Positions 1 through 10,996 of a stretch of DNA of 64,000 nt are shown here, piece by piece. The position numbers and the translations under genes are program-made. Where the stretch lies: assembly GCA_016718845.1 (NCBI GenBank), contig JADKCK010000108.1, positions 1 through 64,000 on the forward strand, given 5' to 3'. The DNA is from Sphingobacteriales bacterium (GTDB lineage: Bacteria; Bacteroidota; Bacteroidia; Chitinophagales; UBA2359). The notes below the pieces were generated by a model. That model searched no databases and was not told the origin of the DNA. It saw only the letters and a list, made by a program, of their open reading frames with translations. How positions within the stretch are numbered: the first letter of the stretch is position 1; each line of letters starts with the position of its first letter.

Positions 1-464
1 GATGTGCTAGACTATATTTACGCCATACTGCACAGCCCCAACTACCGCGAGCAATACAAAGCCTTTTTGAAGATTGATTTTCCGCTGTGCCTTTATCCAA
101 GCTCAGGTCTGGTTAGCTTTTGGCGTTTGGTGGCATTGAGTGGGGGTCAGTTGCGTCAGTATCATTTATTAACACATCTAAATATTGATGATTTTGTGTT
201 TACAATACCCCATTAATGGTAATAATGTGGTAGATAAACCCCATTACGAGGCGGGCAATGTTTGGATAAACAACACCCAATATTTTGCCGATGTACCTTT
301 GGTGGCTTTGGGATTTTTACATTGGTAGTTATCAACCTGCTCAAAATGGCTCAAAGACCGCAAAGGCGCACCCTCGAATTCGACGACATTACTACACTAT
401 CAACGCTCTAATAGTAGCCCTATTGCAAACCCACCACCTAACGCAGCAAATAGACGAGGTATAA
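1..464 (+). pseudogene. C-terminal fragment of a type ISP restriction-modification enzyme
   Basis: Only the last ~150 codons are inside the window; the gene runs in from the left edge. The reading frame starts DVLDYIYAILHSPNYRE and continues with AFLKIDFPLCLYP, which is typical of the C-terminal target-recognition region of type ISP / single-chain methyltransferase-endonuclease proteins. After a stop at 214-216 the reading can be followed in shifted frames through NVWINN (about 260-280) to YQPAQKWLKDRKGR (about 330-365), another hallmark of the family, ending at the TAA at 462-464. At least two frame changes are needed. Whether the enzyme is really inactive cannot be told from this fragment, because indels are common throughout the window. 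The methyltransferase and nuclease domains would lie to the left. Confidence 0.7.
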
Positions 465-632
465 AAACCTCAAAAAAAAACCCTTTATGCAACCTTTGCC
501 CCCATTTATTAGTCAAAGGCACAATAAAAAATGGGCATCACGTTCTCATCCTGTTGTACAAATTACCTATCAATACTTGGCTATTAACAAACAAAATTTT
601 ACTAATCACTTTAATTTTTAAAACCATTTGTT

Positions 633-1376
633 ATGACCCAGGATCAAGAGAACAAGCTTATCTGTGTATGCAGCTACCTTGGGTAAGTCCTCGAAAAAAA
701 GACCGTAACGTTTGGCAAGATATACCCGCTATTGTACTAACTTGTCGACAACATTACCAAACAACGAGGCTTTACAAAGCCGTAAAAAGCAAACCGAAAA
801 CGCAAAGGTATTGCCCAGACAAAGGCAGTCGCGACAAGCCATGGCAGACCAAGTACTATTTTAGTAGGGGGCATGGAAAGCCCAATGCGCGGAGAAAATT
901 ACCAATTAGAAAAAATCCAGAAATTACAGCAACACCAGTTTTACCAACGGAAAGACACCTTGCCAAAGAACAAGCCGAAATCATTTGGGACAAAGACAGA
1001 ACATGCCACCCAACGCCGACTATGGACTAACACAAGTCGACCTTGACGATTTGGATAACAGCATTGAAGAGTACAGGTGACCTTAATAGCTCGCCACGTA
1101 TCGGTATCTAGAGACCGCAAAGAGTCGACGGGTAGCATTACCCGTCCAGCATTTTGACAAATAGATAATCTACTCAAAAAACAACTCGACCTCTTTGGTC
1201 AGATACAAAAGCGCCAATGCTTTTAACCCACCTATCCAGGTGCCCGTATTATTGTTAGCAAAAGAGGTAAAAACGCAAAACTACCTCTAACCGATGATAT
1301 CCCCTCCGATAACAATACAAATACGCCACCGCCCAACAACAACAATACCGATATGCTTGTAATTATGTTTCCATAA
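633..1376 (+). pseudogene. Conserved Bacteroidota hypothetical protein, frame broken
   Basis: The ATG at 633 opens MTQDQENKL, and the reading can be followed through at least four frame changes: WQDIPAIVLT (about 710-740), a region resembling TKQREALQSRKKQTENAK (about 755-810), DYGLTQ (about 1018-1035), RHVSVSRDRKESTGSITRP (about 1091-1148), NLLKKQLDLF (about 1168-1197) and a TARIIVSKRG-like end with a Pro/Asn-rich tail. This order resembles a roughly 200-250 residue helical protein seen in many Bacteroidota, often beside carboxypeptidase-regulatory-like proteins, with no known function that I recall. No single frame is longer than about 150 codons, and the long open frame at 554-1030 is not the coding one. 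The number of breaks is higher than elsewhere, so real decay is possible. Confidence 0.45.
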
Positions 1377-1436
1377 AACAGCCGATTATAAAAAGCGGCT
1401 TGTTTTCGTTTTTCAAAGTGGTTAAACAACACCATT

Positions 1437-1480
1437 AAAAACTACCCATAAACCGTAATAGGTTCTTGGGTAGTTTTTTT
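1437..1480. terminator. Bidirectional rho-independent terminator
   Basis: A 12-bp stem (AAAAACTACCCA / TGGGTAGTTTTT) with an 18-nt loop is flanked by A and T runs on both sides. It sits between the converging hypothetical gene (ends 1376) and the amidase gene (ends 1505), so it can serve both. Confidence 0.75.
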
Positions 1481-1504
1481 ATTGGTTTAACCTTCAACAA
1501 AACG

Positions 1505-4500
1505 CTATCTTATTACCACCAAACGGGTATATTGTGGTTTGCATTTGAGTTAGGTTAGTTATTGTCACCAAATAATAGCCGCCTCAGTTACTTAAATTTA
1601 GTGTTAGTTTTTCGCCTTCTGTTAGGTTTCTTGTTTCTTGGCTAATGGTTCTGCCTGTTACATCGCTAATAGTTAGTATTATGTTGGTGGCTATGTCGGT
1701 ATCGTACAATAGTTCGGCATAGTCGCGGGCGGGATTAGGTTGTAGCCTAAGTTGCGTAAGTGTTTCGGCATCGGCTTTGCTCATGTTGGTAGGGGTGTTA
1801 TTGTCTATCATGGGGCTTGCTCCGCAACCTGGTGGTGGTAAGTTATTAACCGCAGTATAGGCACTTGCACCCGATGGGCAAGTAGCCTTACACGCCATTC
1901 GTAGTTGGTACAAGCCGTAAATCCGCCAAGGTATTTGTAATTAACCGTTGAGGTAGTACTTAACCAAGTGGCACTACCTACAGCTCGGCGTTGTATGGTA
2001 TAGCTTGTTGCACCGCTAACGGCTGTCCAGTTTACTTTGGCATCGGTGGTGGATAGTTTGTTTGTCGATAAGCCAGTAGGCACACCACAACTTGTTAACG
2101 TAGTCAAAGTTACCGATGCCGTATAACCGCTGTTGCCACTGGCACAAACTGACCTTACCTGCACTTCGTAGTTGCTTTGCTTGGTAAGGCTATTAAAGGC
2201 ACGCGTATTGGTGGTTGATGTAGCAGTTGTCCAACTTGCGGCACTCCACAATGCGGTAACGTATGCGTATGATGTTGCACCGCTTACGGCTGTCCGGCAA
2301 CAGTAGCACCTGTAGCAGTAACATTACTAACCGCAACATTTGTTGGCACGCCACAACTTGTTAAGGTAGTAAAAGTTACCGATGCCGTATAACCGCTGTT
2401 GCCACTGGCACAAACCGACCTTACTTGCACTTCGTAGTTGCTGCTGCTTGTTAGGCCGTTTAAGGCACGCGTATTGTGGTTGATGTGGCAGTTGTCCAAC
2501 TTGCGCACCCACAATGCGGTAACGTATGCCGTATGATGTTGCCCCGCTTATGCTGTCCAAGTAACCCTGTGGCAGGTAATTCTACCCGCAACACCCGCTG
2601 CAGTGTTAAGCGGGGAAATTGGCGATGGCCCGCCCTGCACAAAACTGCTATGCTGCGCTTGTTAGGCTGTTTAATGGGTGTGTCAACTTCGCCCCAGGGT
2701 AACCGTAAGCTATGATGTTGCCCCACTTACGGCTGTCCAAGTAACGCTTGCACTGGTAGTAGTATCAGCAACTGCAACACCCGTTGGTGTATTGCAAGGT
2801 GTTAGTAAAATTGGTCGATGCCGTATAGGCACTTGTACCGCTGGCACAGGGAGTAGCCACTTGCACCTCGTATTGTGTGTGGTAGGCTAATGAGCTAATG
2901 TTGTATTGGTGGCTGAAATAACCGATGTAAATGTTGTTGCACCTACTGGTCTATACTGTACCGTATAAGAACTTGCCCCGCTTACGGCTGTCCAAGTAAC
3001 AGTAATATCGCAAGGCAATTGTATGCCATCGCTGCTACTTATACTGGTTAATCCGGCACCATTGGTGGCACGCACATTTACGTAATAGCTTTGCCCATAC
3101 GACAAGCTCAAGCCTGCTTGGGTAAAGGTAGTGGCAGTGCCGTTGTTTGTCCAAGCCAAGGTATTGGTGGCTCCGGCGGTGGTTCCGATGCTATATGCGT
3201 AGTTAGTAACGCCCGAGTTGACATCGGTAGCGGCTATCCAGTTGGCAGATAAGGTATTGGCAGATGTGGTTATATCTACATCAGCGGCTGTGCCGTCGTT
3301 TATGGTAGTGGTGCTTGGGGCTGTCCAATCTACTAAAAAGCCTTTGGTGTCGGTGTTTGTCCAAGTATTGTTGCTTAACAATAAAGTGCTAATTTGCCCG
3401 CTGTTGGTGGTGGCATTGGGGCTTTGATAACGCACCATATCGGCTGCTGCGCTACCTAAGCTAACGGGTGCAGTGGTGGTGCTTCGCGATTTAAACACTT
3501 GCAAGTTATCCACATTGTATTTGCAATTACCGCTGCGCACCGATATACTATTGCCCGATGTTAGTGGTGCCGTATCTGTCCAAGTGCCAATAAAGGTGTT
3601 GTTGCGGTAAATATCTACCTTACCTGTGGTGGGGTTATACAACACTTTGTGCGTATACCAAACGTTGGGGTCAACGGTAGCACCCCTCTAACACCATCAA
3701 ACACGTTAGCAGTTACTTTGTAGAGTTGCATTTTGTCGTTATCAACGCGGTAATAAATAAAGTACGAGTTACCACGATTGCTTTGTGTAGCATCATCACA
3801 AAACCAATGTAAGCCTGCTCGTCGGTTAGTGCCTGTGCCGCTTATCATATCGCTCCACGAGTACAAATAAGTTGCGTTATTGGCTTGAGTAAGTGGGGTA
3901 TAGATGTTGGTATTATCGCCCGACGGGGTAGCATCGTCGGCTTGATAAAGTGTGTTGCTGCTGTTGCTCCATGTGCCGCTGTTGCTTGTCCATTCGGTGC
4001 TAAGGGTAGTGCCAATAAACGAGTCGTTGAAAAAACCTGCGGCGGCATTACATCGCCAATCGGTTTGGTTATAATCTTGCACCTGATAAAAGCGGGTAGC
4101 TGTGCCTGTGCAGGCGTTGTCGGTAAAGTTGGCAGTAAAATCATCGGTTTTAAAGCCGCTAAGGGCGTTTACTTGTCGATGCAATGGTACAAGATGGGGC
4201 TGCAACGCATGTCCAAGTGGCTTCCCAACCTGCGGCATAAGTGGCATTGTCCGATGTAAAACGCAGGGTCATTACGCCGCTCGATGCCGTAACAGTGCCG
4301 GGCGATGTAGTACCTGTATAAGTGCCAATAAGTGGCGATGCGGTGGTGGGTCCATTGTAGATGCGCAGATAATCGTAGTTTGCCTCGATGTTAAAGCTGC
4401 TAAACACCATAGTAACACCTGTCGAGCCTGTTGGGGCAATGGTGTATGTCCAGTCTTCGTAGTGATTATAGTTCCAGTCGCTGCCCCCCGAATCTTTAAA

Positions 4501-6418
4501 TACCCCTTCGCATTGGTTAACGCTAATGGCACCTACTCCAATTTGGGTAGTAGGGGCATCGGTGGTAACAAAAGTACCACCTGCATAACCCGAATATGTA
4601 CTGCCAATACAAGCCGAGCGCACACGCCATTCGTAGCTGGCACCTGCTGTTAAGCCTGTTGCCACGTAGCTGTTTGTGGTAGCTGTGTAGGTACTCCAAG
4701 TGCTGGCGGTGGTGCGTTTAAACGATACCTCGTAAGCCGATACGCCGCCAACAGCCGCCCAGCTAAGGTTGGCAGTAAAGGCAGTTGGTGCGGCAGATAA
4801 GGTGGTGGGGATAGGGCAAGCGGCAGCGGTAGTGGTACTGGTATAATTGGCTGCCCAGCCTGCTTGGTTAGTAGCACAATCCGACCTAAATTCCATAAAT
4901 ATAGCACCACTGTAGGCGGTAACCGTTCCGGGGCTTGTACCCGAGTATTTACCAATTAAGGCTCCGTTTTCGTTAGCTCCGTCGTAAATCCATAAATAAT
5001 CGTAGGCGTTTTCTACTGTCCAGGCGGTAAAAGTAAGGGTTATAGCCGATGCACCGCCGGTGGGTTGTATGCGCCAAGTGCTGCGTTCTTCGTCGGTGTA
5101 GTTAGCCGCCGAGCCGCCCGAGTCGTATACGGTGCCGGCGGTAGCCGTCGAAACGGTAGGGGTAGGCATTACATCGTTGATAAGTTTGTAGAAGCGGGCC
5201 AGTCCCAACCCGGACCAGGGTCAGAGTGACTGTTGTTCGGAAACATCTGGTGTCCTTTAATTTTGGTGCAAGTGTGGCTCATTGGTGACAAGCCCGAAAT
5301 TGGCGGACCATCGTAGGTTTGTAGTTTATTGATACCCATATCGGCGGCGATAAATTTGCAAAGGTTTGCCGACGATTGATACATGGCATTGGTGTACCAA
5401 ACCTCGCCTTGTGCTACAAAGCCTTCGTGTTCGATGCCTACTGCATACGAGTTTTCGGCGGCTACATGGTAGGCTCTGTTTCTGTGGCACACCATTTGGG
5501 TTACTTGTCCATCAAAAGAGCGCATCACATAGTGTGCCGACACTACTGCGGCAGGGTTATTAAACCACGATATGCAGCTTGCATAAGAGCCTTCAACATC
5601 GTGAATAGCAATGGTGTAGGGGGCAATAGTTACGGTACTGTAGTTGGCGGGGTCGGGGGCATCAAAAGTTACGGCGGCACTATACTCTTTGGGACCCGTT
5701 GGCATACTGCAAGCCAACTGTTGTAATTGCGGCGTGTTGGAGGTGGTGTTATGTACAAACTCTTGGGTAAGGTCTAATTGGTTGGCTGTTACCATGCCAT
5801 AGTTATCGCCAAAATTTGTTTTAGGTTAAATTGGTATTTAGGCAACTGATAGGCTTCCTGAAAATTAGTGTTGTTTCAGAAAATAAAACACCGAATAAAG
5901 GTGGCTGTTCATCGCAAAATCGTTGGCAACATGTGCTTGGTTTAAGGCAGTTCGCTTACCAAACGTATTATTTGTGCCAATGCCAATGGGTTGGCGGCGG
6001 TGGCGTTGTTTTGCTGTATCATTGTTTATATAATCGGCAAAAGCCAAAATCTTGGCTTCCGGGCGATTGCTTCCATTAAATTGGCATCTACATGTGCCGT
6101 TTTGTGCAAGCTTAATAGGTTGTTTCTAAACCAGCCTTTGCCGTTCTCGACCAAGCCCATCACCCCATAATAGACTGGCAAGCCCATACAACTGCTGTGT
6201 TCGGGTGTGGGGCTTAGGTGATACATGCGGGTGTTGGTATAGGCAATAGCCTCTAACAAACCGCCCGGAATGTTGGGGTAATTGGCATAAGCCGTTTGGA
6301 AATAGCTGTCGTATTGGTGGTTAAACACCAAATTGGGGGTTTGTTTGTTGGCGGTTTGCGCAATAACGCAAACACTAAATAGCCACAATAACAAACTTAG
6401 GTAAGTTTTTTTGTTCAT
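1505..6418 (-). CDS. Giant secreted N-acetylmuramoyl-L-alanine amidase with CUB, LamG-like and FN3 domains and T9SS sorting domain (frames interrupted)
   Basis: One gene of about 1,630 codons, now split by about ten indels. It starts with a signal peptide (MNKKTYLSLLLWLFSVCVIA, 6418-6359). A helical segment (about 6350-5830) has a pattern like lysozyme-type helper domains found before amidases. The amidase_2/PGRP fold (about 5720-5190) keeps the expected ligands: His in IAIHDVEGS, Glu in GIEHEGF and His/Asp in SHSDPGPGWDW. Two CUB domains follow (about 5150-4810 and 4530-4210; DYLWIYDGAN and DYLRIYNG), with an FN3 domain between. A concanavalin/LamG-like domain (about 4060-3480) is followed by repeated FN3 domains with the recurring phrase NYEVQVRSVCASGNSGYTA. 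The end (about 1790-1505) has LQPNPARDYAELLYD and a terminal TRLVVIR, a T9SS type A sorting signal. Expected at the cell surface or secreted, acting on peptidoglycan. The exact FN3 number is uncertain because of the breaks. Confidence 0.8.
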
Positions 6419-6443
6419 AAAAGATGGAAATGGAAATATTGTA

Positions 6444-6491
6444 AAATGGTGAAGGAATGAAATGGTGAAGAAGTGAAATGGTGAAGAAGTG
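6444..6491. repeat. Three tandem 16-bp repeats upstream of the amidase gene
   Basis: Three copies of a 16-mer close to GAAATGGTGAAGAAGT stand directly in front of the amidase start (6418). The second and third are identical and the first differs at about three positions. They fall in the 327-bp space between two co-directional genes and would lie in the 5' leader or promoter of the amidase gene. No clear -7 box is seen there. The rest of this space holds the terminator at 6660-6699. Confidence 0.7.
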
Positions 6492-6659
6492 ATGTGTCTC
6501 TATACAAGGCTTTAGGCTTTTTGAAAAGGGGTGTAAATATACTATTTCAAAGGCATTAGGTGTATCTACCAAAACTTTTTTGTGCAACATTTGAACAATG
6601 TTTAACAAAACAATGACACTATTGCTGGTTGTATAAACAAAAAATGTTGTTTGATAAAA

Positions 6660-6699
6660 AACCCGAGCATCAAACTTGTTTAGGTTGATGCTCGGGTTG
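6660..6699 (-). terminator. Terminator of the FG-GAP repeat gene
   Basis: AACCCGAGCATCAA pairs with TTGATGCTCGGGTT around an 11-nt loop, with an A run on the plus strand that reads as a U tract on the minus strand. It lies 46 nt past the stop of the FG-GAP gene. The stem is almost the same as that at 9369-9407. Confidence 0.85.
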
Positions 6700-6744
6700 G
6701 GGATTATGGGGTAGTATTAGCATTTTACAGATAAATCGGTTCGA

Positions 6745-9162
6745 TTAAAATTTTACTACTTTAAATACTTCTCCGTTCATTTGCAAATAATACATGCCTC
6801 TGGGCAAATTTTCTACCGAGATAGTTTTGGTTAGCGTAGCAAAACTACCTCGCAATACAATACTTCCGGCGGTGTTGTACAATATATAGTTGGTGGGCGT
6901 GGCAACATCTTTCTCTACATATAGTGCATTTTTAACGGGATTGGGATGCACTTTGATATCTATACCATTGTTATTAGTGTCTATATTGATTAATAAATTT
7001 TGTACCAAGCTATTTTATCATAATTATAAGAAGCCGACAATACATCTATATCGCCATCGTTGTCAAAATCGGCGGTATAAATAGGTGATATAGTGGCGTT
7101 AGCAATAGAGATTATTTGTGGATCGCTAAAGTTACCACTACTATCGTTTTTGTACCAATCTACTCTGCCATATCTATTGAGCACGACAATACATCTATAT
7201 TGCCATCGTTGTCCAAATCGGCTGTACTCATAAATTCCATTCTTTCTTCTATTGTATTAATAATTCGGTTAGCACCAAAGTTGCCGTTACCATCATTTTC
7301 GTACCAAAATATTTTACTACCTGTAGCAGAAGCATTTATTAGTATATCTATATCGTTATCGTTGTCTAAATCGGCGGCACAAACGCTATAGATTGAACTA
7401 ACTCCAAGAGGAATATTGTCGGAAGTAAAATTGCCATTACCATCGTTTTTGTGCCAAACTACATTGTCATCAAAACTAAGTACATCTATATCGCCATCAT
7501 TATCAAAATCGGTAGCAGAAACAAAACGTGAATAGTCAGCAGTCGCAGAGATGATTTGTTGGTTGCCAAAGTTTCCATTGCCGTCGTTTTGTACCAAGCT
7601 ATTTTACCAGCACCATGCGATAATACATCTATATTGCCATCATTATCCAAATCGGCAGCAAAAACAAAATGTGAATAGTCGGCAGTCGTAGAGATGATTT
7701 GTTGGTTACCAAACCCACCATTGCCGTCATTTTATACCAAGCTATTTTATCATCATCATAAGAAGACGATAATACATCTATATCATCATCATTATCCAAA
7801 TCGGCAGCATATACATACATTGCCTTATTGGCATCCGTAGTGATAATTTGTTGGTTACCAAACCCACCATTACCATTGTTTTTGTACCAAGCTATTTTAT
7901 TATCCTCTTCAGATGCCGATAATACATCTATATTACCATCGTTGTCCAAGTCGGCGGCATATACATGTCTTATTCCAGAGGCAAGAGAAAAAGTAATAAG
8001 TTGTTGACTACCAAAGTTGCCATTGCCGTCATTTTTATACCAAGCTATTTTATCATCACCATAAGATGCCGATAATACGTCTATATCACCATCATTATCC
8101 AAATCGGCGGCAGATATAGCCCGTGGATTGGCAACATAATTGGATATGATTTGTTGAGCACCAAAGTTGCCACTGCCATCGTTTTCGTACCAAGCTATTC
8201 TATAATCATTTGCCGAGTCTGATAGTACATCCATATCGCCATCATTGTCCAAATCGGCGGCATATACAGCTCGTGGATTGAAAACAACTGAGGAGATGGC
8301 TTGTCGGGAGCTAAAATTGCCGCTACCATCGTTTTCGTACCAAATTATTCTTCCATCATCAGTTTGTCCAACATAAGTTGATAAAATATCTATATCGCCA
8401 TCGCTATCCAAATCGGCAACATGAACAGTTTTGGATTACCATTATAATAACCATTGAGAACTTCTCGAAGAACAAAGTTGCCGTTACCATCGTTTTCGTA
8501 CCACGGCATTAAATTTCATTAGTATAAGAAGCAAGAGCACTTTGAGAAAACGACAGCACATCTATATCGCCATCATTATCCAAGTCAGCGGCACAAATCA
8601 ATTGTCCGATCGCATAAGCAACGCCTGTTGTTGCTATTTGTAGAGGTTCGAAATTTTGGTTGCCATCGTTTTTGTACCAAGCTGTTACATTGCCAATCGA
8701 CAATACATCTATGTCGCCATCATTATCTAGGTCGGCGGCATAAATAGATTCGGCATATTCGTTAGAAATAATGATTTTAGGGGCGCTAAAATTGCCGCTA
8801 CCATCGTTCTCGTACCAAAGTATTTTATCACCAGCAGATAGTACATCTATATCGCCATCACTATCCAAATCAGCACTATGAATATCATTTAGCTTATTTG
8901 CAGTTGTAGTAATTATTTGTTGGGTACCAAAATTGCCGCTACCATTGTTTTTGTACCAAGCTACAATATTATCATCTGTCGAAGCTGATACTATATCCAT
9001 GTCGCCATCGTTGTCTAAATCGGCAGGTTCTACATCTGTGGCTCCACTAACCGTAGATTCAACAATTATTTGTTCGGTGCTAAAGGTAGTACTTTGCGCA
9101 AAAGCAAGCGTACAGTAAGAAAAAAAAGAGAAACAAATTAGGAAGAAGTTAAGTATTTTCAT
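6745..9162 (-). CDS. Secreted FG-GAP/VCBS repeat protein with T9SS sorting domain (frames interrupted)
   Basis: About 806 codons, split by roughly six indels (near 8515, 8415, 7735, 7590, 7180 and 7005). A signal peptide (MKILNFFLICFSFFSYCTLA) is followed by about 14 repeats of 55-60 residues. Each has a Ca-binding-like loop such as ADLDNDGDIDVLS followed by IAWYKNDGNGNFG. This is the FG-GAP/VCBS pattern of beta-propeller blades, so the protein probably forms one or two propellers outside the cell. The C-terminus (6990-6745) has KVHPNPVKNALYVEKD, LPRGMYYLQM and a final KVVKF, a T9SS type A sorting signal. Adhesion or glycan binding is possible but not shown. The repeats are close to each other at DNA level, so copy number could also vary by recombination. 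The start is fixed by the signal peptide. Confidence 0.88.
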
Positions 9163-9264
9163 GTGTTGTTGTTTTTATGATTGATGTTAAGTAGGAGGTA
9201 ATATAGGTTAGTTATCGCTAAATGTTTCTTTTTTTAGCGAATGCAATACGGTTTTAAATCCCTA

Positions 9265-9272
9265 CAAAGTTA
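9265..9272 (-). promoter_or_regulatory. -7 box (TAACTTTG) for the FG-GAP gene
   Basis: TAACTTTG on the minus strand matches the Bacteroidota -7 consensus TAnnTTTG, about 100 nt before the start codon at 9162. No good -33 TTTG is seen at the usual spacing. Confidence 0.4.
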
Positions 9273-9368
9273 CGTGTTTTTGTTTAGCTTTATTGTTTTT
9301 GTGTGTGTTTAGTTAAAAAAAACTCCATTTTGCAAAAATTAACTTTTACTACTGGCTGACAATAGCAT

Positions 9369-9407
9369 AACCCGAGCATCAACTAAGGTTAAGTTGATGC
9401 TCGGGTT
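9369..9407 (-). terminator. Terminator of the WD40 gene
   Basis: A 16-bp stem AACCCGAGCATCAACT / AGTTGATGCTCGGGTT with a short loop lies 38 nt past the stop of the WD40 gene on the minus strand. The core is shared with the terminator at 6660-6699. Confidence 0.8.
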
Positions 9408-9444
9408 ATTGGGTTGTTCAAATATTAGCTGTTGAACGTTAAAT

Positions 9445-10875
9445 TTATTTTGCATTAGGGTCGTAGACAATGCCAATAGCTTGCGAGTCTTTAAAGTCGG
9501 AGGATAGGCGCACCAAACGGGTTCGTTTGCCATCGTAGATAGATAGGGCGGCGGTATTGGGTGGTGTTTTGCCAAGGTCTATGGCGTGCATAATTAGCAG
9601 GTTGGTAATACCCGCTTCGAGGTGAATTTTGATGCTTTTGCGCAGTTTAATTAGTTTGTAGTTTTCTAACAAAGGTTGGTCGTTTAGCACCAACGAAAGC
9701 ACATCGCCGTCTTCTTGTTCATCGTCCCAAACATCTAAAATAACATCTTGGTTAGCTACTTTTATCGTTGATTTGGTGACAACGTTGGTGGTTGGTTGTT
9801 TTACAACGGGTGCTGGGATTGGTACGGGTTTTGGCGGGGCAGCTATCACTACTGGCGGGGCAGGCGGTGTGGGTGGTGCAGGCGGAGCTTGGATTTCTTC
9901 GGTTGTAATTTTCCAGAGTGTCACCGAGCCGTCGTGGCTACCTACTAATAGGTGTGTGCCGTCGGGACTAAACTGCAGGGTGGTTATGGGTGCTTTATGG
10001 TAAGGCATTTCGAGCAACAGTTTACGGGTGGCTACGTCCCAAATACAAAAGTTGTTACCTTTATTGGCACTTGCTATCCAGCGGTCGTCTTTCGAAAAAT
10101 CGATGTGGCAATAACTTTTGTAGCCTGCCGCAATACTACCTGCTGGTTTCAACGAGGGGTATTCCCAAAACTGTATTGTGCCGTCGCCCTCTGACCAAGC
10201 AGCCATTAGTTTGCCATTTTTAGAAAACTGTATGTCGTTGATAAAGCCGTTGGGGTAGGTCACTTTATAGTCTATTTTTTCGGTAGTTAGGTTCATCAAC
10301 TGAATATCTTTACCACAACCAATGGCAAGGTATTTTTGGTCGGGGGTGGTTATGCCGCAGGTTATATGAAAACCACTAGCAAAAACCACTTTGGGGGTAA
10401 TATTTACCGAGTTTAGGTCTACCTTGTTTACTTTGGCATTTTTACCGCCAAAATAAGCAAATTGCTGGTTGGGGCTAACTGCCAAAAAGTAGTTTTCTTT
10501 AAACAACGAGTACGAGGGAGCGTTGGCATAGCTTTTCAACTCTTTTTGGGTGGCAATGTCCCAAAGTTTAAGCGTTCCGTCATTCGAGGCGCTTAGTAGT
10601 TGTTTGTCGTTGTTGATAAATTTTAGGTCGTTTATCAAACCCGTATGCCCTTTAAGTACGTTGTTGGTAGGGGTGGTATTGTATAGGTCGTTTATCTGAA
10701 TAAGGTTGTCTTGACCGCCACTTGCTATTTGGCTACCTTTTTCGTTAAACGTAACATACTCAACATTGGTATGATCGTTAAAAACTTTTACCAATTCGGC
10801 TTTTAGTTTGGTTTGTTGTGCCCAAACAGCACTACAAGATAGTAGCAATACAGTAACAAAAAGTGTTTTTTGCAT
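9445..10875 (-). CDS. Exported WD40 repeat protein
   Basis: 476 residues. The start at 10875 is preferred over one 14 codons upstream because it opens a clean signal peptide (MQKTLFVTVLLLSCSAVWAQ). Residues ~30-330 hold WD40 repeats (for example VLKGHTGLINDLKF, SASNDGTLKLWDIAT, ITTLQFSPDGTHLLVGSHDG), enough for one beta-propeller. A Pro/Ala-rich linker (~335-365) leads to a C-terminal beta domain of about 110 residues (VILDVWDDEQEDGDVLSL, then LGKTPPNTAAL) that is also found at the end of other exported Bacteroidota proteins. It is probably periplasmic or surface-exposed and a scaffold for other proteins. No T9SS sorting signal is seen. It has its own terminator and is separated by about 280 bp from the FG-GAP gene. 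Confidence 0.85.
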   Translation of the reverse strand: MQKTLFVTVLLLSCSAVWAQQTKLKAELVKVFNDHTNVEYVTFNEKGSQIASGGQDNLIQINDLYNTTPTNNVLKGHTGLINDLKFINNDKQLLSASNDGTLKLWDIATQKELKSYANAPSYSLFKENYFLAVSPNQQFAYFGGKNAKVNKVDLNSVNITPKVVFASGFHITCGITTPDQKYLAIGCGKDIQLMNLTTEKIDYKVTYPNGFINDIQFSKNGKLMAAWSEGDGTIQFWEYPSLKPAGSIAAGYKSYCHIDFSKDDRWIASANKGNNFCIWDVATRKLLLEMPYHKAPITTLQFSPDGTHLLVGSHDGSVTLWKITTEEIQAPPAPPTPPAPPVVIAAPPKPVPIPAPVVKQPTTNVVTKSTIKVANQDVILDVWDDEQEDGDVLSLVLNDQPLLENYKLIKLRKSIKIHLEAGITNLLIMHAIDLGKTPPNTAALSIYDGKRTRLVRLSSDFKDSQAIGIVYDPNAK

Positions 10876-10996
10876 ATTTTGAGGAATGTCTTTTACGTAA
10901 AATAAGATAACTGCCATCGAAAACCTTAGACGGCAAAATACGTGCCTTGTTTAAACAAACGCTAGTTATTGGTTTAATATTGTTAGTATTGGGTTT

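Noticed and set aside
554..1030. 158-codon plus-strand open frame as a gene
   Set aside because: The protein-like pieces in this stretch (MTQDQENKL, LKKQLDLF and others) lie in other frames starting at 633; this frame has no coherent composition.
4102..4653. 183-codon plus-strand open frame opposite the amidase gene
   Set aside because: It is antisense to CUB-coding sequence with conserved motifs on the minus strand; Cys/Arg-rich composition is typical of a shadow frame.
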